Shown: positions 46,292 to 57,917, counted from the first letter of the stretch. The stretch: 64,000 nt of DNA from Leptospira saintgironsiae (GCF_002811765.1 NZ_NPDR01000005.1:62001-126000); one strand, 5' to 3'. Notes: generated from the letters alone by a model not told the origin. Program-made: numbers and translations.

Positions 46292-47997
46292 GCGAAACTT
46301 TTTTAGAATCTTTTTGGATCTCGCTTGGGCTGATCTTTTTCGCTTATTCATTATTTAAGCTAGTATTCTATTTTTACTGGAGCCGCTGGAAAAAATCCTA
46401 TCCTGGCCTGCAGAGAGAATCTAAGGTCCCACCTTTTTATATCGTACTTGTAAGGATCTTATTACTCGCTTCCGTATTCTATCTTTCTTATTTTGCCTAC
46501 CAAAGAGCTGAATCAACGAAGTCTAAGGAAGAGGAAGTCTCCAGAGGTGTGGATTTTCTATTCTTGGTGGATGTAAGTCTTTCTATGCAATCTGTAGATA
46601 CTCGTCCTTCGAGGATCACTAGAGCTAAGGAAACAATCCTAAGACTTCTTCCTCAGTTGAACGGGAACAGATTTGGTATGATCGTTTTTGCAGCTTCTCC
46701 TTTTGTGTATTGTCCTATGACTTCGGATACTCGTGCATTTTCGGAATATGTAAGAGGCCTGGATGTTGATATAGTAGGGGATAGAGGAACAGATCTAAAA
46801 TCTGCTTTCAAAAAAGCGGAAGAAGTTTTGAATTCTAATCAGGTATTAAGAAATCGTATTTTAGTTTTAATCTCTGATGGAGAAGATTTGGATTCTCCAG
46901 GTATTGTAAAATTCCCCGCAGAGGTTTGGGCCTGGTCTGTAGGAACTCCAACAGGAGGCCCTATCGGATATTCAGAAGATGGCTCCAAAGTATACGGATT
47001 TTTAACTAAGGATGGATCCTTGGCTCCTTATCAAAATTCTCCAGGTGTTATTATTTCTAAATCTAATCCAGGGTTTTTAAAAGAGCTGGCTTCTGCAAAT
47101 GGAGGTAGATTTTTATCATTGGATTCAGAAAGCCCAGAGATCTCTGATATAAAATCCTGGATCGGTTCTATGGAAAAAAACACAGGACAAAGAATTCGTA
47201 ATTTAAGAAGGGCAGAAGGCGCCAAAAAGTTTTTAATACCTGCGCTTCTACTTTTGTTGTTTGATTTTTTCGTGTTAGAGTTCTGGGGAAAATTTTTGGT
47301 TAGAATTTCTAAAAAGGTCGCTCCTGTTCTGTTACTCCTCTTCTCATTTTGGGGAAGAGATATTTATTCCTTTGAATTGGACCCAGGTGGAAATCGGATC
47401 AAAGAAGGTAGGAACTCCTACGAACAAGGCGATTATAAAAATTCTTTAGAAAGATATAAAGAAGCAGATCCTTATTTTCCGGAAGATCCTAGATTAGAAT
47501 TCAATCGTGGAGATTGTGAATACAAATCGGGAAATTTAGAGAAAGCAATTCGTCATTTCGAAAAGTCTGCAGACTCAAAGGATCCAGACTTAAGAGCACA
47601 ATCTCATTTTAATTTAGGGAATTCTTATTTAAAGTTGGGAGATCGTAAAAAAGCAGCAGAACATTATCTTCGTTCTCTAAAAGAAAATCCAAATTTGGAA
47701 TCTGCTAAAAAGAACTTAGAATGGTTGCGCAAACTTCCTCCTCCGGAAGGAAAAGAGGGTTCAGAAAATAAAGAAAGTACATCTGAGGAAAAAGAAGATA
47801 AATCTTCCGCATCTAAACAAGGTTCCAAAGGAAAAGAGAAGTCGGAGAAACAATCCAAATCTGGCGTAGGAAAAGATCCGAAAGATAAAAACAAATCCAA
47901 GATGGAAGATGAATTGGATCGGATCATGGAATCCATGGATTTGGATTCAGTAAAAAGAAGAAGCCCAGGTTCTCGGAACAAAGAGGTGTTCTGGTGA
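46288..47997 (+). CDS. batB: BatB VWA protein fused to a TPR (BatC-like) domain
   Basis: About 569 residues. Membrane segments at about 5-28 and 49-66 precede a VWA domain with DVSLSMQS and [12 protein letters not shown] further membrane stretch ([19 protein letters not shown]) lies near residue 320. The last 200 residues, starting [21 protein letters not shown], are tetratricopeptide repeats with a Lys/Glu/Ser-rich tail, the part usually encoded as a separate batC. The joining of BatB and BatC in one chain is read directly from the open frame. It overlaps batA by ATGA and batD by 4 bases. Confidence 0.9.
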   Translation: MSETFLESFWISLGLIFFAYSLFKLVFYFYWSRWKKSYPGLQRESKVPPFYIVLVRILLLASVFYLSYFAYQRAESTKSKEEEVSRGVDFLFLVDVSLSMQSVDTRPSRITRAKETILRLLPQLNGNRFGMIVFAASPFVYCPMTSDTRAFSEYVRGLDVDIVGDRGTDLKSAFKKAEEVLNSNQVLRNRILVLISDGEDLDSPGIVKFPAEVWAWSVGTPTGGPIGYSEDGSKVYGFLTKDGSLAPYQNSPGVIISKSNPGFLKELASANGGRFLSLDSESPEISDIKSWIGSMEKNTGQRIRNLRRAEGAKKFLIPALLLLLFDFFVLEFWGKFLVRISKKVAPVLLLLFSFWGRDIYSFELDPGGNRIKEGRNSYEQGDYKNSLERYKEADPYFPEDPRLEFNRGDCEYKSGNLEKAIRHFEKSADSKDPDLRAQSHFNLGNSYLKLGDRKKAAEHYLRSLKENPNLESAKKNLEWLRKLPPPEGKEGSENKESTSEEKEDKSSASKQGSKGKEKSEKQSKSGVGKDPKDKNKSKMEDELDRIMESMDLDSVKRRSPGSRNKEVFW

Positions 47998-49589
47998 AAC
48001 GTTTCCTTCTTCTTTTATTATTAGGGGCTTTTCCATTATTTGCACAAGGTTCCAAATTTTATCTCAGCCAAACCAGAGCAGATCTGGGAGACGCAGTATT
48101 TATCATTTTAGAAACGGAAGGTGGCGCTCAGGTCCGATTGATCGAAAAGGAATTTAACGGACAAGGGATAAAGGCAGTCTATTGGGGCACTGAAGAAAAT
48201 ACCACGATTGTAAACTTCAAAGTATATCGTAAAAAACTAATTAAGTACAGACTAACTGTCTCTGCACCCGGACGTTTTTCGGTTCCAGAAATAGAAGTAG
48301 AAGTGGACGGACAAAAAGTAGAATCAGGAATGATGGCCTTGGAAATTTCTCCCAGAAGTTCCACTGCAAATAAATCTTCCGGATTTTTTTCGAATCGTTA
48401 CTTTTTTAGCGAAGAAACAGAAGGCCCTGAAGATGGGGACTTAAAAGTTCTATTCAGAACGAACAAAGATCAGGTTTGGGTAGGGGAACCTATATTAGGA
48501 TTTTTTACCTTATATTATAGAAATGCGATACGTCCTTATATAGATCGGGATTTTTCTAGCTCTATTGAATTCCCTTATTTTAGAAGTGAAGCGCTTTCTG
48601 GAATTAACCTTTTGATCCCAGAACAGGTGATTTACGAAGGATTAGAATTTGAAACCGCAGTTTATAATAAAGAAACTTTCATCCTAACTCCTTTGAGAAA
48701 GGGAGAATATTCTTTAGGTTCTACTGTATTCCATTTGGAAGGAAGACAACAGTCGTTCTTTCATATGAGAAGTATTAAGACTGTTCCTAGTAAAATTATA
48801 GTAAAGGATCTGCCTTCTCCTTCTCCATCGGAATTCAAAGGTGCAGTTGGCAATTTTAAGATAGGTTTAGAAGAATATCCTAAGGCGGCGTTTTTAGGGG
48901 AACCTTTTCAGTTTAAGTTAACTATTTCAGGAAATGGAAATCTATCTTCTATTAAAGATCCTTTATTGAGTGTGTGTGATCCTGCTTGTTACCCTGAGAT
49001 TACATACTTGCAAACAAGGCAGCAAAGAGATTTCAGAGAGCTTGGTCCAGGGGAATTCGGATTTTATCTAAATCATTCTTATCATTATTCTGTACTTCCT
49101 AAAAAAGAAGGTGTTTGGAAGCCGGACGATCTGAAATTTATATTTTTCAATCCTAGTTCAGGAAGATACGAATCGGTTTCTCTTCGTTTTCCAGGGTTAG
49201 AGGTTGGACCTCCTAGACCAAAACAGGAAATTGCAACTGAAGATACCGAAAATAAGGGCGGGTCTTTTCTATTAGGTTCCATTTTTCTTTCTATCATGTT
49301 TGTGGGAGCAGGTGCATTTACAGTTTTGAGCCTGCGCAAGAAGTATCAAGCTGAAGCAATATTGAAACGACTTGACCTCTGGATAGGTTCCAAAAGAGGT
49401 TTTGTTTTGAAACATTCTGTGATGACCAAGGGATTACCGGAGGAAGAAGCAAGTCTTCTCGCAGGTTGGAAGTCAGACACGGTTCCATTGACTGAAACCT
49501 ATAAAAGTTTGGGACCTTCTTCCAAAACAACTCTGATTAGGATCTCAAATTGGTTGTCTGATAAATTGAAAGAGGAGGGATCCGAATGA
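47994..49589 (+). CDS. batD: BatD-like exported membrane protein
   Basis: A 531-residue protein with a signal peptide ([16 protein letters not shown]), a long beta-sandwich ectodomain beginning [20 protein letters not shown], typical of BatD oxygen-tolerance proteins, and one membrane segment near residue 430 ([21 protein letters not shown]). A cytosolic tail of about 90 residues follows. It probably forms a periplasmic complex with BatA/BatB. It overlaps htpG by ATGA. Confidence 0.92.
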   Translation: MKRFLLLLLLGAFPLFAQGSKFYLSQTRADLGDAVFIILETEGGAQVRLIEKEFNGQGIKAVYWGTEENTTIVNFKVYRKKLIKYRLTVSAPGRFSVPEIEVEVDGQKVESGMMALEISPRSSTANKSSGFFSNRYFFSEETEGPEDGDLKVLFRTNKDQVWVGEPILGFFTLYYRNAIRPYIDRDFSSSIEFPYFRSEALSGINLLIPEQVIYEGLEFETAVYNKETFILTPLRKGEYSLGSTVFHLEGRQQSFFHMRSIKTVPSKIIVKDLPSPSPSEFKGAVGNFKIGLEEYPKAAFLGEPFQFKLTISGNGNLSSIKDPLLSVCDPACYPEITYLQTRQQRDFRELGPGEFGFYLNHSYHYSVLPKKEGVWKPDDLKFIFFNPSSGRYESVSLRFPGLEVGPPRPKQEIATEDTENKGGSFLLGSIFLSIMFVGAGAFTVLSLRKKYQAEAILKRLDLWIGSKRGFVLKHSVMTKGLPEEEASLLAGWKSDTVPLTETYKSLGPSSKTTLIRISNWLSDKLKEEGSE

Positions 49590-51415
49590 GCGAAGAAGTA
49601 AAAGGTAGGATCTCCGTAGAAACGGAGAATATTTTCCCTATCATTAAAAAATGGTTATATTCTGAAAAAGATATATTCTTAAGAGAATTGGTTTCTAACG
49701 CATGTGACGCGATCGCTAAACTTAAAAAAATCTCCTTGAATGAAGAATTTGAGGGAGGAACGGACTATAGGATCGATCTGGACTTTGACCAAGAAGCCAG
49801 GATCTTAACAGTTCAAGATAACGGGATCGGGATGACCGACGAAGAAGTGAACCGTTATATCAACCAGATCGCATTTTCTGGCGCAGAAGAATTTGTAAAA
49901 AAATACCAATCAGAAGGGGACAAGCCTGAGATCATTGGACATTTCGGTTTGGGATTCTATTCCAGCTTTATGGTTTCTTCTAAAGTAAAAATAGAAACCA
50001 AGTCTTATAAAAAAGGAAGTGCCTCTGTTGTTTGGGAAAGTGAATCGGGCACCGAATTCTCCTTAAAATCTGGCGATAGATCCGAAAGAGGGACCAAGAT
50101 CAGTTTATATCTGGATGGAGATTCCGGAGAATATTTGGATTCTTGGAAACTGAAAGAGCTCGTTCGTAAATACTGTGACTTTCTTCCTGTTCCAATTTAC
50201 GTAAAAGAGGAGAAGGCGAATAAACAAACTCCATTATGGAGTGAACAACCTTCTTCCGTTAAAAAAGAACAATATGATGAGTTCTATCAGTATCTATTTC
50301 CTTTCGCTGGAGAACCTCTATTTCACATTCACTTAAATGTGGATTATCCTTTTAGGTTACAAGGTATTCTGTATTTCCCAAGACTCAAACATGAGTTAGA
50401 TGCAAATCGAATGGGGATTAAACTCTATTGTAATCATGTATTTGTTTCTGACGAAGCAAAAGAGTTAGTGCCTCAATTTTTGACTGTTCTACAAGGAACT
50501 CTTGATATTCCGGATCTTCCTCTAAACGTTTCCAGATCTTATCTACAAAATGATCCTTTGGTAAAAAAGATATCTTCTCATATCGTTAAAAAAGTTTCAG
50601 ACAAACTACAAGAAGAATGGACCAAAAATCCGGATGAATTCCGTAAGAACTGGGATGAGATCTCACTATTCGTTAAGTACGGAATGATGACTGATGAGAA
50701 ATTTTACGAGTCAGCAAAAGATCTCATCTTCTTCAAATCATCTAACGGTGATTTAACGAAACTAGAAGAATATGTAGAAAGAAATAAGGAAAAAAATTCA
50801 GGCAAAGTATATTATGCGGGAGAAGCGGAACTTTCTTCTGTGTATATGGACCTTCTCAAGTCACAAGGACTGGAAGCTCTGCTTGTGGATTCCCGTATAG
50901 ATAATCATTTCTTACAGTTTTTAGAAGGTAAAAATCCTGATCTAAAATTCCAAAGAGTAGATTCAGAACTTGCTGATCAAGTTTTGGATAAGGATGCAAG
51001 CCCTGATCTTGCGGACCAAGATAATAAAACTACTGAAGATAGGCTTAAGGAAATTTTCACTAAGGCAATTGCAAGAGAAGGCGTGGAAATCAAAACAGAG
51101 GCTTTGAAGTCTGAGGATATTCCTTCCGTGATTTTATTACCGGAACATCTTAGGCGTTTGGCAGAGATGGGCCAAATGTATGGACAGAAACCAGGTGATA
51201 TCCTAAAGAATCATACTCTTCTTCTGAATCGCAAATCTAAATTGGTCAAAAATATACTTGGTCTTTCTAAAGGTGTACATCCGGAGAAGGCGGAGAAATT
51301 AGCCCGTTCTGTGTACGATCTTGCCTTGTTAGGCGCCAAGTTGATCGGAGAGGATGAATTGAGTGATTTAATCCGCCGCCAAAGGGATCTATTGGAAGAT
51401 CTTTCCTCGGATTAA
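49586..51415 (+). CDS. htpG: Hsp90 chaperone HtpG
   Basis: A 609-residue chaperone. The GHKL ATPase is intact: [32 protein letters not shown] and [13 protein letters not shown]. Middle and C-terminal dimerisation domains follow and the length is normal for bacterial HtpG. It overlaps batD by ATGA, so it is translationally coupled to the bat operon, an uncommon setting that suggests the two chaperone systems are made together. Confidence 0.97.
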   Translation: MSEEVKGRISVETENIFPIIKKWLYSEKDIFLRELVSNACDAIAKLKKISLNEEFEGGTDYRIDLDFDQEARILTVQDNGIGMTDEEVNRYINQIAFSGAEEFVKKYQSEGDKPEIIGHFGLGFYSSFMVSSKVKIETKSYKKGSASVVWESESGTEFSLKSGDRSERGTKISLYLDGDSGEYLDSWKLKELVRKYCDFLPVPIYVKEEKANKQTPLWSEQPSSVKKEQYDEFYQYLFPFAGEPLFHIHLNVDYPFRLQGILYFPRLKHELDANRMGIKLYCNHVFVSDEAKELVPQFLTVLQGTLDIPDLPLNVSRSYLQNDPLVKKISSHIVKKVSDKLQEEWTKNPDEFRKNWDEISLFVKYGMMTDEKFYESAKDLIFFKSSNGDLTKLEEYVERNKEKNSGKVYYAGEAELSSVYMDLLKSQGLEALLVDSRIDNHFLQFLEGKNPDLKFQRVDSELADQVLDKDASPDLADQDNKTTEDRLKEIFTKAIAREGVEIKTEALKSEDIPSVILLPEHLRRLAEMGQMYGQKPGDILKNHTLLLNRKSKLVKNILGLSKGVHPEKAEKLARSVYDLALLGAKLIGEDELSDLIRRQRDLLEDLSSD

Positions 51416-51472
51416 TTCCGAAAAAAAAGGGGGGAAATTGGGGATCGTACCGATATCTTTAATGGTACCGGT

Positions 51473-51994
51473 ATGCGGACACCGATTTTCCCGATTTTAA
51501 TTATTTCTGTTTTATCGTCTTTTGGCGATTTGTATTCGCAAGATGCGGGGAAAGGGAAACCTGTCGAAACAGACGGAGAAGTTCATAGCGATCTAAAGTC
51601 CTTGGACAAGGAATATTACGAATATTATTTCAAAACTCTACCAAACACAGATATCATCGAAAAAGAGAAATTAGAATATAATTTGATTCGTTCTCTAAAA
51701 TTCGAACTAAGAAAGATCGATCCGGAAAAGATGAGCCCGGAAGAATTGAAAAAGGTCAATTCGAGTTCGGTGCGTTATGAAAGGGTGTTTGAGGATTCTA
51801 TTTGGATGCGCGGTATACGCAAACAAATGGGGTTTATACGTTTTAGGGAATATATGTACGTGATCGTGTATGAGAAATACTATTGTTTTATTTCTTATGA
51901 AATGAACCCTTCAAGATATATCCAAACTCCGTTTCAAGTTCAATTGATCTTCAAAAGAGATAGTAATTATAACTCTACTCTACCTCAGCCTTAA
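51473..51994 (+). CDS. Exported hypothetical protein
   Basis: A 173-residue protein with a signal peptide (PIFPILIISVLSSFGDLYSQ, cleavage after about residue 23). The mature part is charged and helical to residue 110, then more aromatic (FIRFREYMYVIVYEKYYCFI). No known domain. It lies 57 bases after htpG in the same direction. Its end overlaps the convergent DUF3592 gene by 20 bases. Confidence 0.7.
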   Translation: MRTPIFPILIISVLSSFGDLYSQDAGKGKPVETDGEVHSDLKSLDKEYYEYYFKTLPNTDIIEKEKLEYNLIRSLKFELRKIDPEKMSPEELKKVNSSSVRYERVFEDSIWMRGIRKQMGFIRFREYMYVIVYEKYYCFISYEMNPSRYIQTPFQVQLIFKRDSNYNSTLPQP

Positions 51995-52469
51995 ATGTCC
52001 TGAAGTAAAGACTGACTAATACCAGTCCTAAAGAGAATAAGATCCCAAATAACAAAAATTCCTGCATAAAGCCGAAACCGGGCGGTGGGGCAGTGTTTCC
52101 AACAATCCTGCCTAGGATCTTTGTTTTTCCAAAACTATTCCAAACTAAAGTGCGGACCTGAACTGTATCTCCCACTCTCATTCTTCTGTTTGTAGTTTGG
52201 TCTACTTCTTCAGTGACCTCGTGTTTTTTGCCTTGTTCGTCCGGTACTAAGTAGGTGTACACATTTACAGTTCTACCTAACTTATTGAGTTTTGTATTCT
52301 CCACCAGAACTCCGAATTCTTTGTTTCCCGGAAGAGATAAGTTTTTGTAGATCGATTCTAAACTTTGGTTTTCCCAATAAACTGCGACGGAGAGAGGAAG
52401 AAAGAACGCAAGAGAAATCCAGCCCATGATAAAAAGGATCTTATAGAATGGGGTAGAGTTCGTTTTCAT
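51975..52469 (-). CDS. DUF3592-like membrane protein
   Basis: A 164-residue protein with two membrane segments, FIMGWISLAFFLPLSVAVYW near the N-terminus and FLLFGILFSLGLVLVSLYF near the C-terminus. An extracytoplasmic beta domain of about 90 residues lies between them (VNVYTYLVPDEQGKKHEVTEEV, GDTVQVRTL), the DUF3592 pattern. The function of the family is not known. Confidence 0.78.
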   Translation of the reverse strand: MKTNSTPFYKILFIMGWISLAFFLPLSVAVYWENQSLESIYKNLSLPGNKEFGVLVENTKLNKLGRTVNVYTYLVPDEQGKKHEVTEEVDQTTNRRMRVGDTVQVRTLVWNSFGKTKILGRIVGNTAPPPGFGFMQEFLLFGILFSLGLVLVSLYFRTFKAEVE

Positions 52470-52578
52470 TCTCAGGCTTTATCATCTTTTTTGATAGAGA
52501 TTATTACAACCAAGTTTCCTTTTTCTGTAGGAAGAAAAAACGAATGGTCCAAAGAGTCAGGTGCAGTATTCTTAGGTT

Positions 52579-54249
52579 ATGAAGGTATCTAGATCCGATT
52601 TTTTAAAATATATGGGAAAGGGAATGCTTGCTTTGACTGCGGCCCGCACCTTGGATCTGTTTTCAGAGCCTACAAATAGTCCTTCTAAAAAAGTACATTC
52701 TTCACATACTTCTTCTCCAAAAACAAAAAAGGAGATCTCTTCTAAAATTCCAGGGAGTAATTTTAAACCTCTAAGACCTAATACACAAGACGATCTGATC
52801 TTAGCGGCCGGCTTTACATACGATCTGATCGCAGTCTATGGAGATAAGATCAACACTAAGGGAGATACTTTCGGTTACGCTGCAGATTTTAACTGCTTCT
52901 TCCAATTTCCGAATGATCCAAACTCTGCACTTCTTTGGACAAATCACGAATACTTAAATGAATTAGAATATTATGTAACCGGTTATGATTATAACCAAAA
53001 GGGTCCGAATAATAGAACTCCTGAACAGATCGAAAAATATCTGTACTCATTAGGCGGATCTATCATTGGACTACACAAATCCAAGGGGACTTGGGTATTA
53101 GATCCTGAATCTAAATATGGAAGAAGAATAAATGGAAGGTCGGAATTCCAACTAAAAGGGCCTGTGGCAGGCTCTGAAACAATCTCGGGTAAAACAAAAG
53201 TGTATGGAACATTTGCAAATTGTTCCGGAGGGCAAACATTATGGAATACTGTTCTCTCTTGCGAAGAGAACTACGAAATGGTTGTCGAAGATTGTAAACT
53301 GGAAGATCCAAAAGAGTACGGTTGGGTCATAGAAATAGATCCTTTTGATCCTTCCTCTACCCCAGTAAAACATACTGCACTCGGGAGATTCTCTCATGAG
53401 AATGCTGCATTAACTGTTTCTCCATCCGGAAAGTTAGTTGTGTATATGGGAGATGATTCCAAGGACCAATGCGTTTATAAATTTGTCTCCGAAAAAAATT
53501 ACGATCCTAAAAAAGGAAAATTAAACTCAGAACTTTTAGAAGAAGGAACCTTATACGTAGGTAATTTTGAAAAATGTGTGTGGGTCCCTTTAGATCTGGA
53601 AAAAAATCCAAATCTAAAAAATGCAAAAGATAAAGAAGGAAAACTTAAATTTAAAACCCAAGCAGATGTCTTGGTTTCATGTAGAGATGCTGCAAAAACT
53701 GCTGGTGGAACTCCAATGGATAGACCAGAAGATCTGGAAGTCCATCCATTAGATAAATCTGTTTTTGTATCTTTTACCAATAATGATTCTCATGGAAATT
53801 TTTACGGACAAATAGTTCGTATCAAAGAAGAAAACTCAGACGCTGAATCGGTTCGTTTTGAATTCGAAGTGTTTGTTGCCGGGGGAGGGAAGAGTGGATT
53901 TTCTTCTCCTGATAATTTGGCTTTTGATTCTTCCGGAAATCTTTGGATGGTTACCGACATGACCACCAGACTTTTAGGAAAATCCATCTTCAAAAAATTC
54001 GGAAATAACGGTATGTTCTTTATTCCTACAAGCGGAGAAGATGCAGGAAAAGCTTTCCAATTTGCTTCTGCTCCGATAGGTGCGGAACTTACAGGCCCAT
54101 GGTTTACACCTGACGAAGAGTTTTTATTCTTATCAGTGCAGCATCCAGGAGAAGATACCAAGGATTATGATGTTCCTACAAGCCGCTGGCCCGCTAGAAC
54201 GAAGGGAGACATTCCTCGACCGGGAGTGGTTGCGATTAGAAGGGCTTAG
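52579..54249 (+). CDS. PhoX/DUF839-family phosphatase-like protein
   Basis: A 556-residue protein with an N-terminus like a Tat substrate (SRSDFLKYMGKGMLALTAA), although the twin arginine is replaced by S-R. The body is the PhoX beta-propeller: DLILAAGFTYDLIA, then DFNCFFQFP, LLWTNHEYL, LSCEENYE, GRFSHENAALTVSPSGKLV, CRDAAKTAGGTPMDRPEDLEVHP and SPDNLAFDSSGNLWMVTD. PhoX enzymes are calcium/iron alkaline phosphatases acting outside the cytoplasm. Whether the iron-ligand residues are complete was not checked in detail. It overlaps the STAS gene by 4 bases in convergent orientation. Confidence 0.88.
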   Translation: MKVSRSDFLKYMGKGMLALTAARTLDLFSEPTNSPSKKVHSSHTSSPKTKKEISSKIPGSNFKPLRPNTQDDLILAAGFTYDLIAVYGDKINTKGDTFGYAADFNCFFQFPNDPNSALLWTNHEYLNELEYYVTGYDYNQKGPNNRTPEQIEKYLYSLGGSIIGLHKSKGTWVLDPESKYGRRINGRSEFQLKGPVAGSETISGKTKVYGTFANCSGGQTLWNTVLSCEENYEMVVEDCKLEDPKEYGWVIEIDPFDPSSTPVKHTALGRFSHENAALTVSPSGKLVVYMGDDSKDQCVYKFVSEKNYDPKKGKLNSELLEEGTLYVGNFEKCVWVPLDLEKNPNLKNAKDKEGKLKFKTQADVLVSCRDAAKTAGGTPMDRPEDLEVHPLDKSVFVSFTNNDSHGNFYGQIVRIKEENSDAESVRFEFEVFVAGGGKSGFSSPDNLAFDSSGNLWMVTDMTTRLLGKSIFKKFGNNGMFFIPTSGEDAGKAFQFASAPIGAELTGPWFTPDEEFLFLSVQHPGEDTKDYDVPTSRWPARTKGDIPRPGVVAIRRA

Positions 54250-54593
54250 TTTTTAAGACAAGCAGCGATTGCGTCTTCTTCTTTCTCAAAATGAGCGAAA
54301 GGTTTCCAAAGACCCAATAGATTAAAGATCTGAATGACCTTCTCTCCGGCTTCTGTAAGAAGAAGTTTTTTACCTTCTCCAGTAAGTCTGTTCTTTAATT
54401 CGAAGATTGCGCGGATGCCAGAACTGGAAACATATTTAAGATCGGATAAATTCAGAACAGTATTGTTTGCATGACTTACATCCAATACTTTTTCTTTAAA
54501 TAAAGGGAAGGTGGATTCGTCTAGCCTGCCAGAAACCAAATATACTCTGATCTCTGTACCAGCATCCTGTTCTAGAATTTTTAAACTATCCAT
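54246..54593 (-). CDS. STAS-domain anti-sigma factor antagonist
   Basis: A 115-residue protein of the SpoIIAA/RsbV type. [20 protein letters not shown] holds the conserved Ser that is phosphorylated by partner-switch kinases and freed by SpoIIE-type phosphatases. It overlaps the NAD-kinase-like gene by 8 bases and belongs to the same transcript as the SpoIIE phosphatase upstream. No cognate kinase is present in the window. Confidence 0.92.
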   Translation of the reverse strand: MDSLKILEQDAGTEIRVYLVSGRLDESTFPLFKEKVLDVSHANNTVLNLSDLKYVSSSGIRAIFELKNRLTGEGKKLLLTEAGEKVIQIFNLLGLWKPFAHFEKEEDAIAACLKN

Positions 54594-55488
54594 GTTTTTG
54601 CACCACTACCCGCAATCTTTCCGGAGAAACGGAAAAGTCCGCTTTGGCCCCGGGAGGGAAATCATAAATACGTTCCGCCAAGGAATCGATGGAGATCCCC
54701 CCGCGCATTTCTGATATTAGACGGAAAGAGTTGCGAACCGTGAAGTGATCCAGTTTGTACTGGAAACTTTCCTTCTTACGTAACTCTCTACAGTACACTT
54801 TGAAATAGGGCTCCTGCTTGTCAAAGCTTACGTCTTTATTTTCGCAAGACATAACCCAACCAGTAGAACCCGCTCCGGTATATACCAGAAGGCCTGAACA
54901 TTTCTGTTCTTCTGAGACTTGTTCATGAGATATTAAGAATCGGCTCGTTAAATCAGGGCTATTATTGCGGATAGAAATTTCGCTAATACCTTGGAATGTT
55001 TCAATCGCTTTTCCATTCGGGTATTCGATCCTAACATTGATCCTGGGCCATTCTTCTATTCTTATATTTTCCCAATTTTTAGAAACTGCATTTGAAATAT
55101 CGGAGGTATGAAAGGATAGAAGGGCACCTACAGAAGTTTCAGGATCGGAATTACATCCCAGAACTAAATTGTCCAAGGCATGATGTGCAACGTAAGTGAA
55201 ATGATTATCTCCACCTAACGCAATCACCAGATCATAGATAGCTATATCTATATTTTCTAATTCTTCTCGGAAGATGAAGTTTCCATTCGGGAATGTACGT
55301 TTTAATTCTTCTCTGCTTTGTAATTGTCTGAGATGGGAATTGTAGATCCTAGAGAAGGAATCGTTTTGGATCTCTGCAACTCTTTTGAATTCATCCAGAG
55401 AGCCATAGCTCTCCAGATCTAATTCATACTTTGTTCTTTTGATAACTACCAGAACAGATTCGATCTTTTTTCGCTTTTCCGTCGACAT
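54586..55488 (-). CDS. NAD kinase-like protein
   Basis: A 300-residue protein of the diacylglycerol-kinase/NAD-kinase fold. [21 protein letters not shown] replaces the usual GGDGT motif by GGDNHF, as in a divergent NADK branch. TGAGSTGW stands for the TPTGSTAY motif. It would phosphorylate NAD to NADP if active. It is placed between a SpoIIE phosphatase and a STAS protein, overlapping the latter by 8 bases. Confidence 0.82.
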   Translation of the reverse strand: MSTEKRKKIESVLVVIKRTKYELDLESYGSLDEFKRVAEIQNDSFSRIYNSHLRQLQSREELKRTFPNGNFIFREELENIDIAIYDLVIALGGDNHFTYVAHHALDNLVLGCNSDPETSVGALLSFHTSDISNAVSKNWENIRIEEWPRINVRIEYPNGKAIETFQGISEISIRNNSPDLTSRFLISHEQVSEEQKCSGLLVYTGAGSTGWVMSCENKDVSFDKQEPYFKVYCRELRKKESFQYKLDHFTVRNSFRLISEMRGGISIDSLAERIYDFPPGAKADFSVSPERLRVVVQKHG

Positions 55489-55535
55489 GGATTACCAATT
55501 TGGACGGATCTAGGTCTCCCAGAAAACGAAAAAAA

Positions 55536-57917
55536 TCAAACCAATGCGGGTTCCGAAGAATTATTTGCCTTAGGATCCGAGTCCGCCAGGATCAATTTTA
55601 GAATAGACATAGTTGCCCTGAACTTCATTCGATTTCCGGTAAGTCTGTATAGAGCCACCAAATGTTTTAGGTTTCTAATATTTTCAGGCTCTCTGGATCT
55701 GAGTTTTTCTGCAAATTCCAAAGACTTCCAGTAATCCTTGGTCTTTCTAAGGCAATAAGAAAGATAGAAGATATACTCGTTGTCGAATGGGATCTTAGAA
55801 AGATAAGCCTCTGTATATTTTGCACCTTCTTCAAATTCTTTTGCATTGATGCAGATTCTCGCCATTTGTTTATAAAGAGCAGGATCAGAATCATCTATCT
55901 CCAATGCTTGTGCAAAAACTTTCTTGGTCTTTTCGGTATTTCCTTTTTTATATTCTTTGATACCGATCTGAAGTAGTCTGTTATATTCTTCCGAAATTGC
56001 TTTTGTGCGAGAAGAAGGAACTTCTGCTTCTTTATAACCTATGCTTAAAAGACTTAGATCGTCCGAAATTTCTCCGGCGGCGCTGATCAATCTTTCTAGA
56101 TCTTCTAGATTGCCACCTGAAAGTTCTACAAATCTTAAGAATAAGAACTCATCCTCATTCATCACAGGCTCAGGCGAATTTGGATCATAAAGAAGGATAT
56201 CATCTCTTCCGTCAGATCCTAAGAAAATTTTGTCTCCTGCTTCCAGTTTATCTACTCTTACTAAAGGTTCTGTTGTGTTTTCGGAAAAACCAAGTTTGCG
56301 GATAGGGAAATCAGAATCCAAGAAGCCAGCTTTCGCATCCCTATATAACACCATATTAGGATGTTCTGCATTAATAGAATATAATGCTCCTGTTTCTTCA
56401 TCCAGAAGACAGAGAAGGGCAGAAACAAGCATTGTTCCGTCGAATGTAACGAATACATTTTGTAATTCTGTATAACAGTCTTTCAGCCATTTTTCAGGAG
56501 TTTTCTTTTGGTTACTTCTGGAAAGTTGGGTCCTTGTTACGATTGCTTTGAATACGGTTCCCATTACAAGTGCACCGCCTGCGCCTTGGATGGATTTACC
56601 CATTGCATCAGAATTCATGATGCTCAGGTATTTTTTACCATATAATGTGATCTCGCTGATAGAAACTAAGTCTCCACCAATATCAGCTTCTCTCTTTCTG
56701 AATACGAAGGTTTTCTTTTGTCTTAAGATACCGCTGATCTTAGTATTAGAACTTTCGTATTTAGTAGTAGCAAGTGGACGAAGAAGTAGGGAAGTCAGAT
56801 AATAATCCCCATCTTGTTTTTCTTTCAAAACTCGAAGATCATCCAAAGTTTCCTGTAATTCTTTGGTCTTTTCTTCCACCTTCTTTTCCAAGAACATTTG
56901 GTGGTCTAAAAGATCCTTCTTCATTTCGATAAATACTTCTGCCATTTCTCCCAATTCATCAGAACGATTTAAGTCCACAATTTTGGATTCGTCCTCGTTA
57001 GGGTTTTGCATCGCGAAGTTAAGAGCCTTAACTGCGTCTATAATATCTCTGGAAAATCTATAAGATGCGAATAGGATCCCGCCGAATACTGCAAGAGCGA
57101 TCAGTCCACAATAGAGCCAAAGATTTCGAGTAGATTCGTAAAGTTCAGTTTCATCAATCAAAAGAACAAAATCGAGTTTAAGATTACTTAATCCTTGGTT
57201 TTCATAAGGAACTTGAGTGAGATAATAATGTCTTCCCTCTAAAGTGAATCTAGAAATGCCTGCAAGATCCTTTGGTTTTCTATCTCCTAAATATTTAGAA
57301 ATAGTCACATCTGAGAAAGAGATAAGTTTTTCTTTTTCATAAATAGCAAGATGAACGTCTTCTGAACCTGTGATAGTTTGGATAAACTTATCATCCACCA
57401 CCTGGCCGACCATCATGATCCCACCGTTCTTAAGAGGAGCAGTGACTCTAAGACCAAGACCACTATGGCCGATCTCTAAGGTAGAAGCAATCCTGCCTTG
57501 TAAAGCTTCTTGTACAATCTTCTGCCCTGACTTATCGTCTCCATAATCTGCCGGTCTATGGAATCTAAAAAACACATGTCCAGTCTTATCATGGATCTCA
57601 AAGATAGAGAGACCGTATTGTGTCATGATCCCTTTTATATATTCCAGGTTACCTTGGAGTATACCTCTGTTCCCCAAGCCATTCTCTAAAATAGAAAGAG
57701 TCTTTTGGTTTCTTTCTATTTCTTTGAGAAGAAGTCGGATGACTTCTTCCTTATGTTTGAGTTCCTTTCTGAACTCCAGGGAGCGGTCTAATGCTCTTTT
57801 GTCTTGAGGTTCATTTTTAACTTGGTCGATCATTTGAATGAATGTGATCGCAAGAATAAGTACTAATAGAAGCTGACTTGCTCCCAGAATGAGAAAAATT
57901 TTTTGTCTAAAACTCAT
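55536..57917 (-). CDS. Membrane SpoIIE/RsbU-type serine phosphatase with HAMP and TPR
   Basis: A 793-residue membrane protein. A TM segment at about 5-28 is followed by an extracytoplasmic dCache-like sensor to about 270, a second TM (WLYCGLIALAVFGGILFASY), HAMP, and a coiled coil ending in KKVEEKTKELQETLDDLRVL. Next comes a PP2C-type SpoIIE phosphatase domain (DIGGDLVSISEI, SDAMGKSIQGAGGALVMGTV, LGSDGRDDILLY) at roughly 385-650. A C-terminal TPR region of about 130 residues completes it. It probably dephosphorylates the STAS protein encoded at the end of the operon in response to an outside signal. Confidence 0.93.
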   Translation of the reverse strand: MSFRQKIFLILGASQLLLVLILAITFIQMIDQVKNEPQDKRALDRSLEFRKELKHKEEVIRLLLKEIERNQKTLSILENGLGNRGILQGNLEYIKGIMTQYGLSIFEIHDKTGHVFFRFHRPADYGDDKSGQKIVQEALQGRIASTLEIGHSGLGLRVTAPLKNGGIMMVGQVVDDKFIQTITGSEDVHLAIYEKEKLISFSDVTISKYLGDRKPKDLAGISRFTLEGRHYYLTQVPYENQGLSNLKLDFVLLIDETELYESTRNLWLYCGLIALAVFGGILFASYRFSRDIIDAVKALNFAMQNPNEDESKIVDLNRSDELGEMAEVFIEMKKDLLDHQMFLEKKVEEKTKELQETLDDLRVLKEKQDGDYYLTSLLLRPLATTKYESSNTKISGILRQKKTFVFRKREADIGGDLVSISEITLYGKKYLSIMNSDAMGKSIQGAGGALVMGTVFKAIVTRTQLSRSNQKKTPEKWLKDCYTELQNVFVTFDGTMLVSALLCLLDEETGALYSINAEHPNMVLYRDAKAGFLDSDFPIRKLGFSENTTEPLVRVDKLEAGDKIFLGSDGRDDILLYDPNSPEPVMNEDEFLFLRFVELSGGNLEDLERLISAAGEISDDLSLLSIGYKEAEVPSSRTKAISEEYNRLLQIGIKEYKKGNTEKTKKVFAQALEIDDSDPALYKQMARICINAKEFEEGAKYTEAYLSKIPFDNEYIFYLSYCLRKTKDYWKSLEFAEKLRSREPENIRNLKHLVALYRLTGNRMKFRATMSILKLILADSDPKANNSSEPALV

